From: SIG578 sp036311245
Lineage (GTDB): Bacteria; Bacillota; Clostridia; Oscillospirales; Ruminococcaceae
Length of the DNA: 15,719 nucleotides
Assembly: GCA_036311245.1 (NCBI GenBank)
Contig: JAXJQH010000102.1
Coordinates: forward strand, 1-15,719
Direction: 5' to 3'
Shown here: piece by piece, positions 7,435-14,588 of the stretch
Layout: each line of letters starts with the position of its first letter
Position numbering within the stretch: the stretch's first letter is position 1
Made by a program: the position numbers and the translations under genes
Notes under the pieces: generated by a model
Database searches by the model: none
The model's input: only the letters and a program-made list of their open reading frames with translations
Told to the model about the DNA's origin: nothing

Positions 7435-7977
7435 ATGAAAAAAATTATTGCATTTTTAACAATGGCATTTATTACAATTTCTGCATCTATGTGCGTGTTT
7501 GCAGCTTCCAGTCCCAGCGGAGAGGCAAAGCCTGATGAATTTAATGTTATCGGTAATGTTGAATTTTCCGCAACAGTTGCAGTTATTGATAATGACCTCG
7601 AATCAAAAATTGATAAAAACGGAAATTTTCGCATTGAAGGAATTGAGGCCGGAACTCACGTTCTTGTTATAAAAAATGATTCGGCTGAAGTTGGAAAGGT
7701 AACTTTTTCTGTTGCAAAAGGCAAAGAAACCAAGTATGTTTTGCTTGAGGATGGAAGCTATGATATTACCGTTGCTGCTAATATAAGCACCATCAGAATT
7801 GATTTTAAAATTGACGGCGGCAAAATAGTGATTTCTGAACTTGCTCCTGCAGGAAACGATTCTCCTCAGAGCCCCGAAACCGGTGATGTTGCTACATCTG
7901 CTTGTGTAATCTTACTCGTCATTTCGTTTGTAGGAATAGTTTCTTCAGCATATTTCAGAAAGATATATGCTCTCTAA
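7435..7977 (+). CDS. Secreted small surface protein with SPETGD sorting signal
   Basis: A 180-residue exported protein of unknown function. It has a signal peptide (1-23, MKKIIAFLTM, hydrophobic core, cleavage likely after VFA). A beta-rich mature region (about 35-136) includes DKNGNFRIEGIEAGTHVLVIKN, resembling transthyretin/carboxypeptidase-regulatory Ig-like repeats. The C-terminus has SPETG at 146-150, a hydrophobic stretch 154-173 and a short tail with Arg and Lys. That is the layout of a cell-wall sorting signal, with the (S/N)PxTG form used by some class B sortases rather than LPXTG. The basic tail is weak. A class B sortase begins about 130 nt downstream and is the obvious candidate enzyme. 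GGAGGT at 7421-7426 precedes ATG 7435. It probably shares the secG transcript and ends at the strong terminator. Without sorting it would be a membrane-anchored lipid-facing protein. Confidence 0.8.
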   Translation: MKKIIAFLTMAFITISASMCVFAASSPSGEAKPDEFNVIGNVEFSATVAVIDNDLESKIDKNGNFRIEGIEAGTHVLVIKNDSAEVGKVTFSVAKGKETKYVLLEDGSYDITVAANISTIRIDFKIDGGKIVISELAPAGNDSPQSPETGDVATSACVILLVISFVGIVSSAYFRKIYAL

Positions 7978-7988
7978 TCTCAAATTTT

Positions 7989-8040
7989 AAACCCCCGCAA
8001 AGTAAGTTATCTTTGCGGGGGTTTCTTTATCTTTTTATTT
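7989..8040 (+). terminator. Strong Rho-independent terminator
   Basis: A perfect 14-bp inverted repeat, AAACCCCCGCAAAG (7989-8002) and CTTTGCGGGGGTTT (8011-8024), encloses an 8-nt loop and is followed by a T-rich run to 8040. It closes the secG unit. Its T-tract runs into the next promoter's -35. Confidence 0.95.
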
Positions 8041-8067
8041 GACACAGAACTCAAATAAGGGTATAAT
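8039..8067 (+). promoter_or_regulatory. Consensus sigma-A promoter for the sortase-LCP-hprK-dnaE operon
   Basis: TTGACA (8039-8044) and TATAAT (8062-8067) both match consensus exactly with a 17-bp spacer. Transcription would begin near 8074, giving a leader of about 34 nt before the sortase ATG. This rules out the in-frame ATG at 8039 as a start because it lies within the -35 box. Confidence 0.9.
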
Positions 8068-8085
8068 CTTTTATAGAAAAACTAT

Positions 8086-8093
8086 AAAGGGAG
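8086..8093 (+). promoter_or_regulatory. Ribosome binding site of the sortase gene
   Basis: AAAGGGAG at 8086-8093 lies about 14 nt before ATG 8108. This is longer than the usual spacing, suggesting modest translation despite the strong promoter. No better in-frame start is nearer. Confidence 0.55.
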
Positions 8094-8107
8094 AAGCAAA
8101 AAACGCT

Positions 8108-8851
8108 ATGAACAAAAAGAACTTTTGGAATACATCGCTTATTGTTTCATGCTGTGTTTTTGTTATAGTTGCGCTGATTCTTGCAAATCTTTTATTTGGT
8201 CATAACAAATTTGGTAAGTATAAAAACCAATCGTCGGCTATCGCATCAAGGGAGCCCCTTCCTGAAAATCCTATTGACTTTGCTTCACTTCAAGAAATTA
8301 ACCCTGAAATATATGCTTGGATTCGTATTCCAAACACAAATATTGATTATCCTATAGCTCAAAGTGCAACAGATGATGGATTTTATCTTCATCACGACAT
8401 ATATGGTAAATATGTTTTTTCAGGAACGATATATTCAGAAATGAAAAACAGCAAGGATTTTTCAGACCCCAATACCGTTATATACGGACATAATATGACC
8501 AAAGGATATATGTTTCAAAATCTTTACAAATTTCAAGAAGAAGATTTCTTTAATACAAATACCGAGTTTTATATCTATACACCGGGGCGCATATTAACTT
8601 ATACAGTTTTTTCGGCATATCAGTATGATGACCGTCATATACTTAATTCTTTTGATTTTTCTGATGAAGAGGTTTTTGCGGATTATCTTGAAAGTGCAAA
8701 AAAACCGACCTTTATGCTTAAAAATGTAAGAAAAGATATAGAGGTTACAACAAAGGATAAAATAATGACTCTCAGCACCTGTCTTGGTAATGGAAAGAAA
8801 TATCGTTATCTGGTACAAGGAGTTTTAACAAATGATCAACCAACCCAATGA
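8108..8851 (+). CDS. srtB: Class B sortase (membrane-anchored transpeptidase)
   Basis: Cysteine transpeptidase that cleaves a sorting motif between Thr and Gly and attaches the protein to peptidoglycan on the outer face of the membrane. The 247 residues begin with one membrane anchor (about 10-30) then the sortase barrel. Sequence features are class B-like: INPEIYAWIRIPNTNIDYPIAQ (64-85), catalytic His128 in VIYGHNM, Cys225 in MTLSTC (220-225) and Arg233 in KYRYLVQG. All three catalytic residues are present. The start at 8108 follows from the promoter at 8039-8067, since the longer reading frame from 8039 would begin inside the -35. The gene overlaps the LCP gene by 20 nt. The neighbouring SPETGD protein is the likely substrate, which fits the (S/N)PxTG preference reported for clostridial SrtB. 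No pilin genes are nearby. Confidence 0.92.
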   Translation: MNKKNFWNTSLIVSCCVFVIVALILANLLFGHNKFGKYKNQSSAIASREPLPENPIDFASLQEINPEIYAWIRIPNTNIDYPIAQSATDDGFYLHHDIYGKYVFSGTIYSEMKNSKDFSDPNTVIYGHNMTKGYMFQNLYKFQEEDFFNTNTEFYIYTPGRILTYTVFSAYQYDDRHILNSFDFSDEEVFADYLESAKKPTFMLKNVRKDIEVTTKDKIMTLSTCLGNGKKYRYLVQGVLTNDQPTQ

Positions 8852-9893
8852 TAAACAAACAGAAAAGCGCAGTAAAAGGGTACTATTGTATTTTTTAATT
8901 ATGGTTTTAGTGCTTTCAATAGTTATAACATGCACATTAACGACTCTTATATATATTGGCAAGAAAAAAATGCTTAACAATTCCGATGCCAGCATAGTCA
9001 CCCCCGAAAGCATTGTAGAAGTCGAGGGTAATGACGGAAAAACCATTATTTATAACGGAAAAAAATATCAATTTAACGAGAATATTACCAGCATTTTGCT
9101 TATTGGCGTTGATAAAGAAAGGTTTGATGATACCGCTGCTGAAACATTTGGAGAAAACGGTCAAGCTGATGTTTTAATGCTTATGGCTATTGACACATCA
9201 AACGGAAATATCAAGGCTATCCCTATTTCACGCGATACAATGGCGGATGTAAACCAATATTCTCTAAACGGACAATATTTAGGCATCACCAAAGAACAGA
9301 TATGTCTTAGCTATTCTTATGGCGATGGCAGGGAAAAAAGCTGCAAAAACACAGTTACTTCGGTGTCCAGACTGCTATACGGTATGCCTATAAATTCATA
9401 TGTAGCAATAGATATTAAAGCAATTAAAATATTAAATGATGCGGTTGGCGGAGTTAATGTTACGGTTGCTGAGGATATTGAGCTATATGATAAGAAATTA
9501 AAAAAAGGCGATACCGTTAATTTAAAAGGTGAATACGCACTCAAATATATCCGCGGTCGTGATGATACATTAACAGCCAACAGTGAGCGAATGAGTCGGC
9601 AGAAAAATTATATGCAGGCTTTCTATAGAACTGTATTAGCAAAGACAAAAAAAGATATAACAACCCCCATTAAGCTTTATAAAAAAATTTTGAATTATAA
9701 AATCAGCAATTTAAGCGTTGCTGATATTTCATACCTCACACAGTGCGTGATAAAAAACGGGGTAAATGAACTTGATTTCACGTCTATACCCGGAAAAAAT
9801 GTTGCGGGTGAAAAATACGTTGAATACCATGCGGATTCAGAGGCGTTGTATGATATTGTTGTAAACACATTTTATCAGCCTGTAGCTGAATAA
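8832..9893 (+). CDS. LytR-CpsA-Psr (LCP) family glycopolymer transferase
   Basis: LCP enzymes move undecaprenyl-linked glycopolymers such as teichoic acid or capsule onto peptidoglycan at the outer membrane face. In Actinomyces oris an LCP protein instead glycosylates a sortase substrate. The 353 residues have a charged N-terminus, one membrane helix (about 17-42), a linker, then the LCP domain (about 85-300). It shows ILLIGVDKE (88-96), Asp113 in QADVLML, the Arg-Asp pair in ISRDTM (132-137), GGVNV (206-210) and the arginine-rich YIRGRDDT plus ERMSRQ (252-257). Phosphate-binding Arg and Asp residues are intact. A LytR C-terminal extension is absent. AAGGAG at 8817-8822 lies within the sortase gene, and the 20-nt overlap suggests translational coupling. 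Which polymer it transfers cannot be told. hprK follows after 22 nt with no terminator. Confidence 0.92.
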   Translation: MINQPNDKQTEKRSKRVLLYFLIMVLVLSIVITCTLTTLIYIGKKKMLNNSDASIVTPESIVEVEGNDGKTIIYNGKKYQFNENITSILLIGVDKERFDDTAAETFGENGQADVLMLMAIDTSNGNIKAIPISRDTMADVNQYSLNGQYLGITKEQICLSYSYGDGREKSCKNTVTSVSRLLYGMPINSYVAIDIKAIKILNDAVGGVNVTVAEDIELYDKKLKKGDTVNLKGEYALKYIRGRDDTLTANSERMSRQKNYMQAFYRTVLAKTKKDITTPIKLYKKILNYKISNLSVADISYLTQCVIKNGVNELDFTSIPGKNVAGEKYVEYHADSEALYDIVVNTFYQPVAE

Positions 9894-9915
9894 AACCCTC
9901 AAAAGGAGAAAAATT

Positions 9916-10875
9916 ATGGCCAGTGTATTTTCTGTATCACTTGAAAAAATCAAAAATGAGTTTTCCTTAGAAGAAATCCATTCTCCATATGATTGCAGCG
10001 AAAAGCTAATAATCAGTAACGATGTTAACCGTCCGGGGCTTAATCTTGTCGGTGACTATGATTTCTATGATGAAAAAAGAATTCAAATAATTGGTAATGC
10101 TGAGTACGGTTATCTGAAAAAACTCTGCTCAGAGAAACGCCGCGAGGTTCTTGAGCAGTTTATGGAGCACAAGCCGCCGCTGATTGTAGTTACAAGGGCG
10201 AACGAAGTTCTTCCCGAAATGCTCGATAGTGCAAAAAAATACAATGTTTTCTTAATGAGAACAGCCGTTTCTACATCTCGTTTTATTGCCGAGATTATTT
10301 CGTTTCTGCATGTTGAGTTGGCTCCCAGAATAACCTGTCACGGTGTTTTGGTAGAGGTTTATGGTGAGGGTATTCTTCTTTTGGGCGAAAGCGGTGTTGG
10401 AAAAAGTGAAGCGGCTATTGAACTTGTAAAGAGAGGGCATCGCCTTATCGCTGATGACGCTGTTGAAATCAGAAAGGTTTCGGAAAAAACTCTTGTTGGC
10501 TCATCACCTGAAAACATTCGACATTTTGTTGAGCTTCGCGGAATAGGAATAATAAACGTAAGGCAAATTTTCGGTATAGGTGCTGTTAAAGTTACCGAGA
10601 AGGTTGATATGGTCATAAATCTTGAGCAATGGGATAACAAAAAGGTTTATGATAGAATAGGGCTTGAAAACGAAAAAACAGATATTCTTGGAGTATTTGT
10701 AAACAGCTTAACTTTGCCTGTTCGTCCTGGCAGAAACCTTGCAGTTATAATTGAAGTTGCCGCCATGAGTAATCGACAGAAAAAGATGGGTTATAATGCT
10801 GCGGAAGCACTAATGAAACAGCTTGGAATGGTTGTTGATGATGATTCGGTTGGAGATATTGCTCCAAGAGCATAA
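9916..10875 (+). CDS. hprK: HPr kinase/phosphorylase
   Basis: Bifunctional sensor enzyme that phosphorylates HPr on Ser46 when glycolytic intermediates are high and removes the phosphate when phosphate is high, driving CcpA-dependent catabolite repression in low-GC Gram-positives. The 319 residues have an N-terminal domain (about 1-130) and a C-terminal kinase domain. The latter contains CHGVLVEVYGEGILLLGESG with His142 and the Walker A GESGVGKSE (157-165), the ADDAVEI loop (179-185) and the HprK signature ELRGIGIINV (207-216). Length and motifs are standard. AAGGAG immediately upstream serves ATG 9916. hprK is often followed by lgt, but here the next gene, 18 nt later, encodes a glucokinase. 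ptsH (HPr) is not in the window. The placement in a wall-assembly operon suggests coordination of carbon status with envelope synthesis, by inference. Confidence 0.96.
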   Translation: MASVFSVSLEKIKNEFSLEEIHSPYDCSEKLIISNDVNRPGLNLVGDYDFYDEKRIQIIGNAEYGYLKKLCSEKRREVLEQFMEHKPPLIVVTRANEVLPEMLDSAKKYNVFLMRTAVSTSRFIAEIISFLHVELAPRITCHGVLVEVYGEGILLLGESGVGKSEAAIELVKRGHRLIADDAVEIRKVSEKTLVGSSPENIRHFVELRGIGIINVRQIFGIGAVKVTEKVDMVINLEQWDNKKVYDRIGLENEKTDILGVFVNSLTLPVRPGRNLAVIIEVAAMSNRQKKMGYNAAEALMKQLGMVVDDDSVGDIAPRA

Positions 10876-10893
10876 GGGAGGACAAAAATTATT

Positions 10894-11859
10894 ATGATTT
10901 ATTATATCGGAATTGACCTTGGGGGAACAAATATTGCAATCGGTATTGTAGATGAAAACTATAATATCGTTGCCAAAAAGAGTATTCCTACTGCTTGCCC
11001 TCGCAGCGCAGAGGATATAGCAGATGATATATCAAACACTGTTTCTTTACTTATATCTGAAAATAAAATTTTATTTTCGGATATAAAATGGGCGGGTATT
11101 GGAACCCCAGGCTCAGTTAATTCACAAAGCGGAGTTGTAGAAAGGGCATATAACCTTGGATTTGTTGATACGCCGCTGAAAAAACTAATTGAAGAGCGCC
11201 TTAATATTGAATGTTTTGTTGAAAATGATGCAAATGCTGCTGCTTACGGTGAATTTCTTGCAGGTGGCGCAAAAGGCGCTGATTCTGCCGTCTGTGTTAC
11301 CATTGGAACAGGTATCGGCGGAGGAATAATACTTAACAAAAGAATTTTTAGCGGATGCAATTTTTATGGCGCAGAGCTTGGTCACGTCGTCATTGAAATA
11401 GACGGAAAACCCTGCAACTGTGGTAGAAAAGGTTGTATGGAACGTTACTGTTCTGCTACTGCGCTAATCGAGCAGACAAAAAAGGCAATGATTTCAGATT
11501 CCAGTAGTCTTATGTGGCAGGAGTGCAGTGGCAACCTTGAAAATGTTTCGGGAAGAACCGCATTTGATGCTTTGCGCCGTGGAGATAAAGCGGCTAAGAG
11601 TGTTGTTGAGCGTTTTATAGAGTATCTTGCTTGCGGTTGCACAAATTTTGTAAATATTTTTCAGCCTGATGTTCTGCTTATAGGTGGTGGAATATCTAAA
11701 GAGGGAGATGCTCTTATTGGGCCTTTGAGTAAGCTGATTTCTGCAGAGTCTTTTGACAAAAATCCTTCAAAAGTCACTAAAATAGTTGCTGCCTCTCTTG
11801 GAAATGATGCGGGAATCATTGGAGCTGCATTTCTCGGACTATTACACGAAAATCAGTAG
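10894..11859 (+). CDS. glcK: ROK-family glucokinase
   Basis: Phosphorylates glucose with ATP at the 6-position, feeding glycolysis for sugar entering outside the PTS. The 321 residues show ROK features: the N-terminal phosphate-binding loop GIDLGGTNIAIG (6-17), GIGTPGSVNS (68-77), catalytic Asp112 in ENDANAAAYGE, TIGTGIGGGI (136-145), sugar-contact Glu161 and His164 in AELGHVV, and the zinc motif of His164 with Cys174, Cys176 and Cys181 in CNCGRKGCMER. There is no N-terminal helix-turn-helix, so this is a kinase rather than a NagC/XylR-type repressor. GGGAGG at about 10876-10881 serves ATG 10894. It lies between hprK and murB with 18- and 12-nt gaps. Specificity for glucose over other hexoses or N-acetylated sugars is a family inference. 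Next to murB, an amino sugar substrate is an alternative. Confidence 0.9.
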   Translation: MIYYIGIDLGGTNIAIGIVDENYNIVAKKSIPTACPRSAEDIADDISNTVSLLISENKILFSDIKWAGIGTPGSVNSQSGVVERAYNLGFVDTPLKKLIEERLNIECFVENDANAAAYGEFLAGGAKGADSAVCVTIGTGIGGGIILNKRIFSGCNFYGAELGHVVIEIDGKPCNCGRKGCMERYCSATALIEQTKKAMISDSSSLMWQECSGNLENVSGRTAFDALRRGDKAAKSVVERFIEYLACGCTNFVNIFQPDVLLIGGGISKEGDALIGPLSKLISAESFDKNPSKVTKIVAASLGNDAGIIGAAFLGLLHENQ

Positions 11860-11871
11860 GAGGGTTTTCAT

Positions 11872-12771
11872 TTGAAAAATGAGCTGATATCTGCACTTGA
11901 AAAAGCAAAAATCGAATACAAGCTCTGTGAGCCAATGAAATTGCACACCTCTTTTAAAATTGGCGGCAACGCCGATATATTTGTGCTCCCCGATAGCAGT
12001 GAAAAATGTGTTTCTGCGATTTCTTTTTGCAAACAATTTGATGTTCCTTATATTATTATCGGAAAAGGCTCAAATCTTCTAGTTAACGATGATGGATATA
12101 GGGGGGCAGTTATTTGTGTTTCAACACATATGTCTCAAATACAGCTAGTTGGCGAGGATAAGATATATTGCGAGGCGGGCGCATCGCTTGCAAGTGTTTG
12201 CAATTTTGCTTTTGAAAACGCTCTTACCGGCCTTGAATTTGCATATGGTATCCCCGGAAATATCGGCGGAGCTATTTCAATGAATGCGGGAGCCTATGGG
12301 GGAGAGATGCAGGATGTAGTTTGCGAATGCGAATATGCAGACGACTCTGGGCGGCTTATAAAGCTTAAAAATAACCAGCTTGATTTTTCCTACCGTCATA
12401 GCTTTTTTACGGGCAGACCGTATTGCATTGTAAATTCTCTTTTACAGTTAAAAAAAGGGGAAACTAAGCAAATTCGCGATACAATGAATGAACTTCTTAA
12501 TCGAAGAAAAGAAAAACAGCCGCTTGAATATCCAAGCGCTGGAAGTACATTCAAACGCCCTGAGGGAAGCTATGCGTCTTTACTTGTCGATAAGTGTGGT
12601 CTTAAAGGTTTCAGAGTTGGAGATGCGCAGGTAAGTGAAAAGCACGCAGGATTTGTAATAAACCGAGGTAATGCAACCTGCAGTGATGTTCTTAACCTTA
12701 TGGAGCAGGTAACAAAAATTGTATTTGAAAAAACCGGTTTTGTTTTAGAGCCGGAAGTAAAACTCATATAA
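11872..12771 (+). CDS. murB: UDP-N-acetylenolpyruvoylglucosamine reductase
   Basis: FAD enzyme that reduces UDP-GlcNAc enolpyruvate to UDP-MurNAc, the second committed step of peptidoglycan synthesis. The 299 residues are type II-like and show HTSFKIGGNADIFVLP (25-40), IIGKGSNLLVNDDG (62-75) for FAD binding, GIPGNIGGAISMNAGAYGGEM (126-146), SYRHSFF with Arg175, AGSTFKRP with Ser225 as the catalytic proton donor, and LEPEVKLI with Glu293. TTG 11872 is the start: AGGAGGG at 11858-11864 precedes it with good spacing and there is no nearby ATG that would keep the N-terminus. It sits between glucokinase and rapZ with 12- and 16-nt gaps. The murB-rapZ-whiA order is common in Clostridia. Confidence 0.96.
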   Translation: MKNELISALEKAKIEYKLCEPMKLHTSFKIGGNADIFVLPDSSEKCVSAISFCKQFDVPYIIIGKGSNLLVNDDGYRGAVICVSTHMSQIQLVGEDKIYCEAGASLASVCNFAFENALTGLEFAYGIPGNIGGAISMNAGAYGGEMQDVVCECEYADDSGRLIKLKNNQLDFSYRHSFFTGRPYCIVNSLLQLKKGETKQIRDTMNELLNRRKEKQPLEYPSAGSTFKRPEGSYASLLVDKCGLKGFRVGDAQVSEKHAGFVINRGNATCSDVLNLMEQVTKIVFEKTGFVLEPEVKLI

Positions 12772-12787
12772 CATCGAAGGAATATTT

Positions 12788-13651
12788 ATGGAGATTGTAA
12801 TTGTAACGGGTTTGTCTGGTTCGGGAAAATCGCGAGCTATGGATGCGCTTGAGGATATCGGTTATTTTTGCATCGACAATATGCCTCCTCAGCTTATTCC
12901 TAAAATTGCTGAGATATGCAGTGACGGAAAGAACAGCAAGCTCTCCAAGGTTGCTATTGCGGCCGATGTCAGAGGCGGAGATTTATTTTTCTCGATATAT
13001 GATGGGCTTAAAGAGCTTAAAAATAATAATATTACATATAAAATTCTGTTTTTAGACTGTCTTGATACTGTTCTTGTGCGCAGATACAAGGAGAGTAGAC
13101 GAAAGCATCCTCTTGATGACGGTACAACCTCTGGAACAGAAGCTGCAATTAAGCTTGAGAGAGAAGTTTTGAAAAAAGTTCGTGAACAAGCAGATTATAT
13201 TATTGATACCTCGCTTATTTCGCCCGCGCAGCTAAAAGAAAGAATTAATAATCTTTTCTTAGGTGATATCCGCAAATCTATGATTGTCAGTTGTCAGTCT
13301 TTTGGCTTTAAGTATGGTCTTCCTACAGAGGCAGATCTTGTTTTTGATGTAAGATGTTTGCCCAATCCATTTTATATAGACGAATTAAAACACAAAACAG
13401 GCTTAGATCAGCCGGTCTATGATTATGTAATGAACTGGCCACAAGCCCAGGAGTTTGAAAAAAAGCTTATTGATATGATAGATTATCTTATTCCTCTCTA
13501 CATTGACGAGGGAAAAAGTCAGCTTGTTATTGCAATAGGCTGCACAGGGGGTAAGCATCGTTCGGTTGTCTTTTCGGAGCTGTTATATAAGCACATATTC
13601 GCTAATGGCATAAGTACAAGTATCAATCATCGGGATATTACAAAAAATTAA
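12788..13651 (+). CDS. rapZ: RNase adapter RapZ/YvcJ nucleotide-binding protein
   Basis: P-loop protein of the RapZ/YvcJ family. In E. coli it directs RNase E to the GlmZ sRNA and so controls glucosamine-6-phosphate synthesis. In Bacillus YvcJ is a nucleotide-binding protein affecting competence and its RNA role is not settled. The 287 residues show Walker A GLSGSGKS (8-15), DNMP region (30-33), VDxR-like AADVRGG (58-64), LVRRYKESRRKHPL (96-109), SFGFKYGLPTEADLVFDVR (171-189), PNPFY (192-196) and the C-terminal IAIGCTGGKHRSV (248-260). All family blocks are intact. GAAGGA at 12776-12781 serves ATG 12788. In many Firmicutes yvcK lies between rapZ and whiA. Here whiA follows directly after 15 nt. 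With murB immediately upstream, a link to amino sugar and envelope control is plausible. Confidence 0.95.
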   Translation: MEIVIVTGLSGSGKSRAMDALEDIGYFCIDNMPPQLIPKIAEICSDGKNSKLSKVAIAADVRGGDLFFSIYDGLKELKNNNITYKILFLDCLDTVLVRRYKESRRKHPLDDGTTSGTEAAIKLEREVLKKVREQADYIIDTSLISPAQLKERINNLFLGDIRKSMIVSCQSFGFKYGLPTEADLVFDVRCLPNPFYIDELKHKTGLDQPVYDYVMNWPQAQEFEKKLIDMIDYLIPLYIDEGKSQLVIAIGCTGGKHRSVVFSELLYKHIFANGISTSINHRDITKN

Positions 13652-13666
13652 GCAGGTGTTAAAGCA

Positions 13667-14587
13667 TTGAGCTTTTCAAATCAGGTGAAAATTGAAATTT
13701 ATGAGGCGTATAAGATGCCCGATAGCTGTAAAACTGTTTTGCTTTACGGTATATTTTCTGCTGCAAGAATATATAGCGAAACAGAAATTGAGATTTTATC
13801 GGAATCAAAGGATATTGCATATTACACCTCTAAACTTATTGGCAGATTGTACCGTGTCAATATTCCTGTTTTAAAGATTTTTAACTCAGAAGAACAGAAA
13901 AAAGAACTGTATCAGGTTAAAATTATCGACACAAGAATCTGCAAAACAATTTGTGACAGCTATAACTGCGGAAAATATTCTGATGCGGTCGGGCTCATTT
14001 CTCTTGATGAAAGCATTACCTGGGCATTTATAAAAGGCATATTTTTAGGCTGCGGTAGTGTTTCCGATCCTGAAACTGAATATCATCTTGAATTTGCCTT
14101 TCGAAGAAAAAATGACGCATTTTTTGCCCAAAATATGTTAACATCCTTAGGCTTTTCACCTAAAATAACAATCAGAAGAGAAAGTTATCTTGTTTACTTT
14201 AAAGACAGCACCTCAATAGAGGATATTTTAACGGGTATGGGAGCAGTAAAACACGCCCTTCGGCTTATGGACTCAAAGGTATTAAAAGACCTCAGAAACC
14301 GCTTAAATCGAAGAAATAATTGCGAAACTGCCAATATGCAGAAAACCATTTCTGCTGCAATGGAGCAAACAAAAGCTATTCGATATATTATTACAAAGCG
14401 CGGAATAGATTATCTTTCCGAGGATTTACAAAGAATTGCGGAGGTTAGGGTTGAAAATCCCGAAATGTCCTTAAGCGCTATGGCAAATGAGCTCAGCGGT
14501 GAATTCAGTAAATCAGCAATAGACAGAAAACTTAAAAAAATTGTTTCTATTGCTGAAGAAATAAAACAACAGATAGGGAAGGGATAG
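13667..14587 (+). CDS. whiA: Sporulation/division regulator WhiA (LAGLIDADG plus HTH)
   Basis: DNA-binding protein conserved in Gram-positives. In Streptomyces it activates sporulation septation genes; in Bacillus it affects division and chromosome segregation and has no clear regulon. The 306 residues include a divergent N-terminal part beginning MSFSNQVKIEIYEAY, a LAGLIDADG-endonuclease-like domain (about 115-205) with FIKGIFLGCGSVSDPETEYH and no expected nuclease activity, and a C-terminal helix-turn-helix (about 215-300) with NRRNNCETANMQKTISA, QRIAEVRVENP and SKSAIDRKLKKI. Only one cysteine remains near residue 21, where relatives often have CC. TTG 13667 is the start because AGGTG at 13654-13658 is 8 nt upstream and it gives the family's MSFS beginning. 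The TAG stop is one nt before the dnaE GTG. Confidence 0.94.
   Translation: MSFSNQVKIEIYEAYKMPDSCKTVLLYGIFSAARIYSETEIEILSESKDIAYYTSKLIGRLYRVNIPVLKIFNSEEQKKELYQVKIIDTRICKTICDSYNCGKYSDAVGLISLDESITWAFIKGIFLGCGSVSDPETEYHLEFAFRRKNDAFFAQNMLTSLGFSPKITIRRESYLVYFKDSTSIEDILTGMGAVKHALRLMDSKVLKDLRNRLNRRNNCETANMQKTISAAMEQTKAIRYIITKRGIDYLSEDLQRIAEVRVENPEMSLSAMANELSGEFSKSAIDRKLKKIVSIAEEIKQQIGKG
14579..14584 (+). promoter_or_regulatory. Ribosome binding site of dnaE, inside whiA
   Basis: AAGGGA at 14579-14584 lies in the last codons of whiA, 4 nt before GTG 14589. The short spacing and adjacent whiA stop suggest translational coupling. Confidence 0.5.
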
Positions 14588-14588
14588 T

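Noticed and set aside
7185..7634. 149-codon open frame on the minus strand across secG and the sorted protein gene
   Set aside because: It is antisense to two well-supported genes, has no family motif or ribosome binding site, and its composition is that of a complementary shadow.
8039..8107. Longer sortase start at ATG 8039
   Set aside because: That ATG lies within the -35 box of a consensus promoter and would lie upstream of the predicted transcript start. The extra 23 residues do not belong to the membrane anchor.
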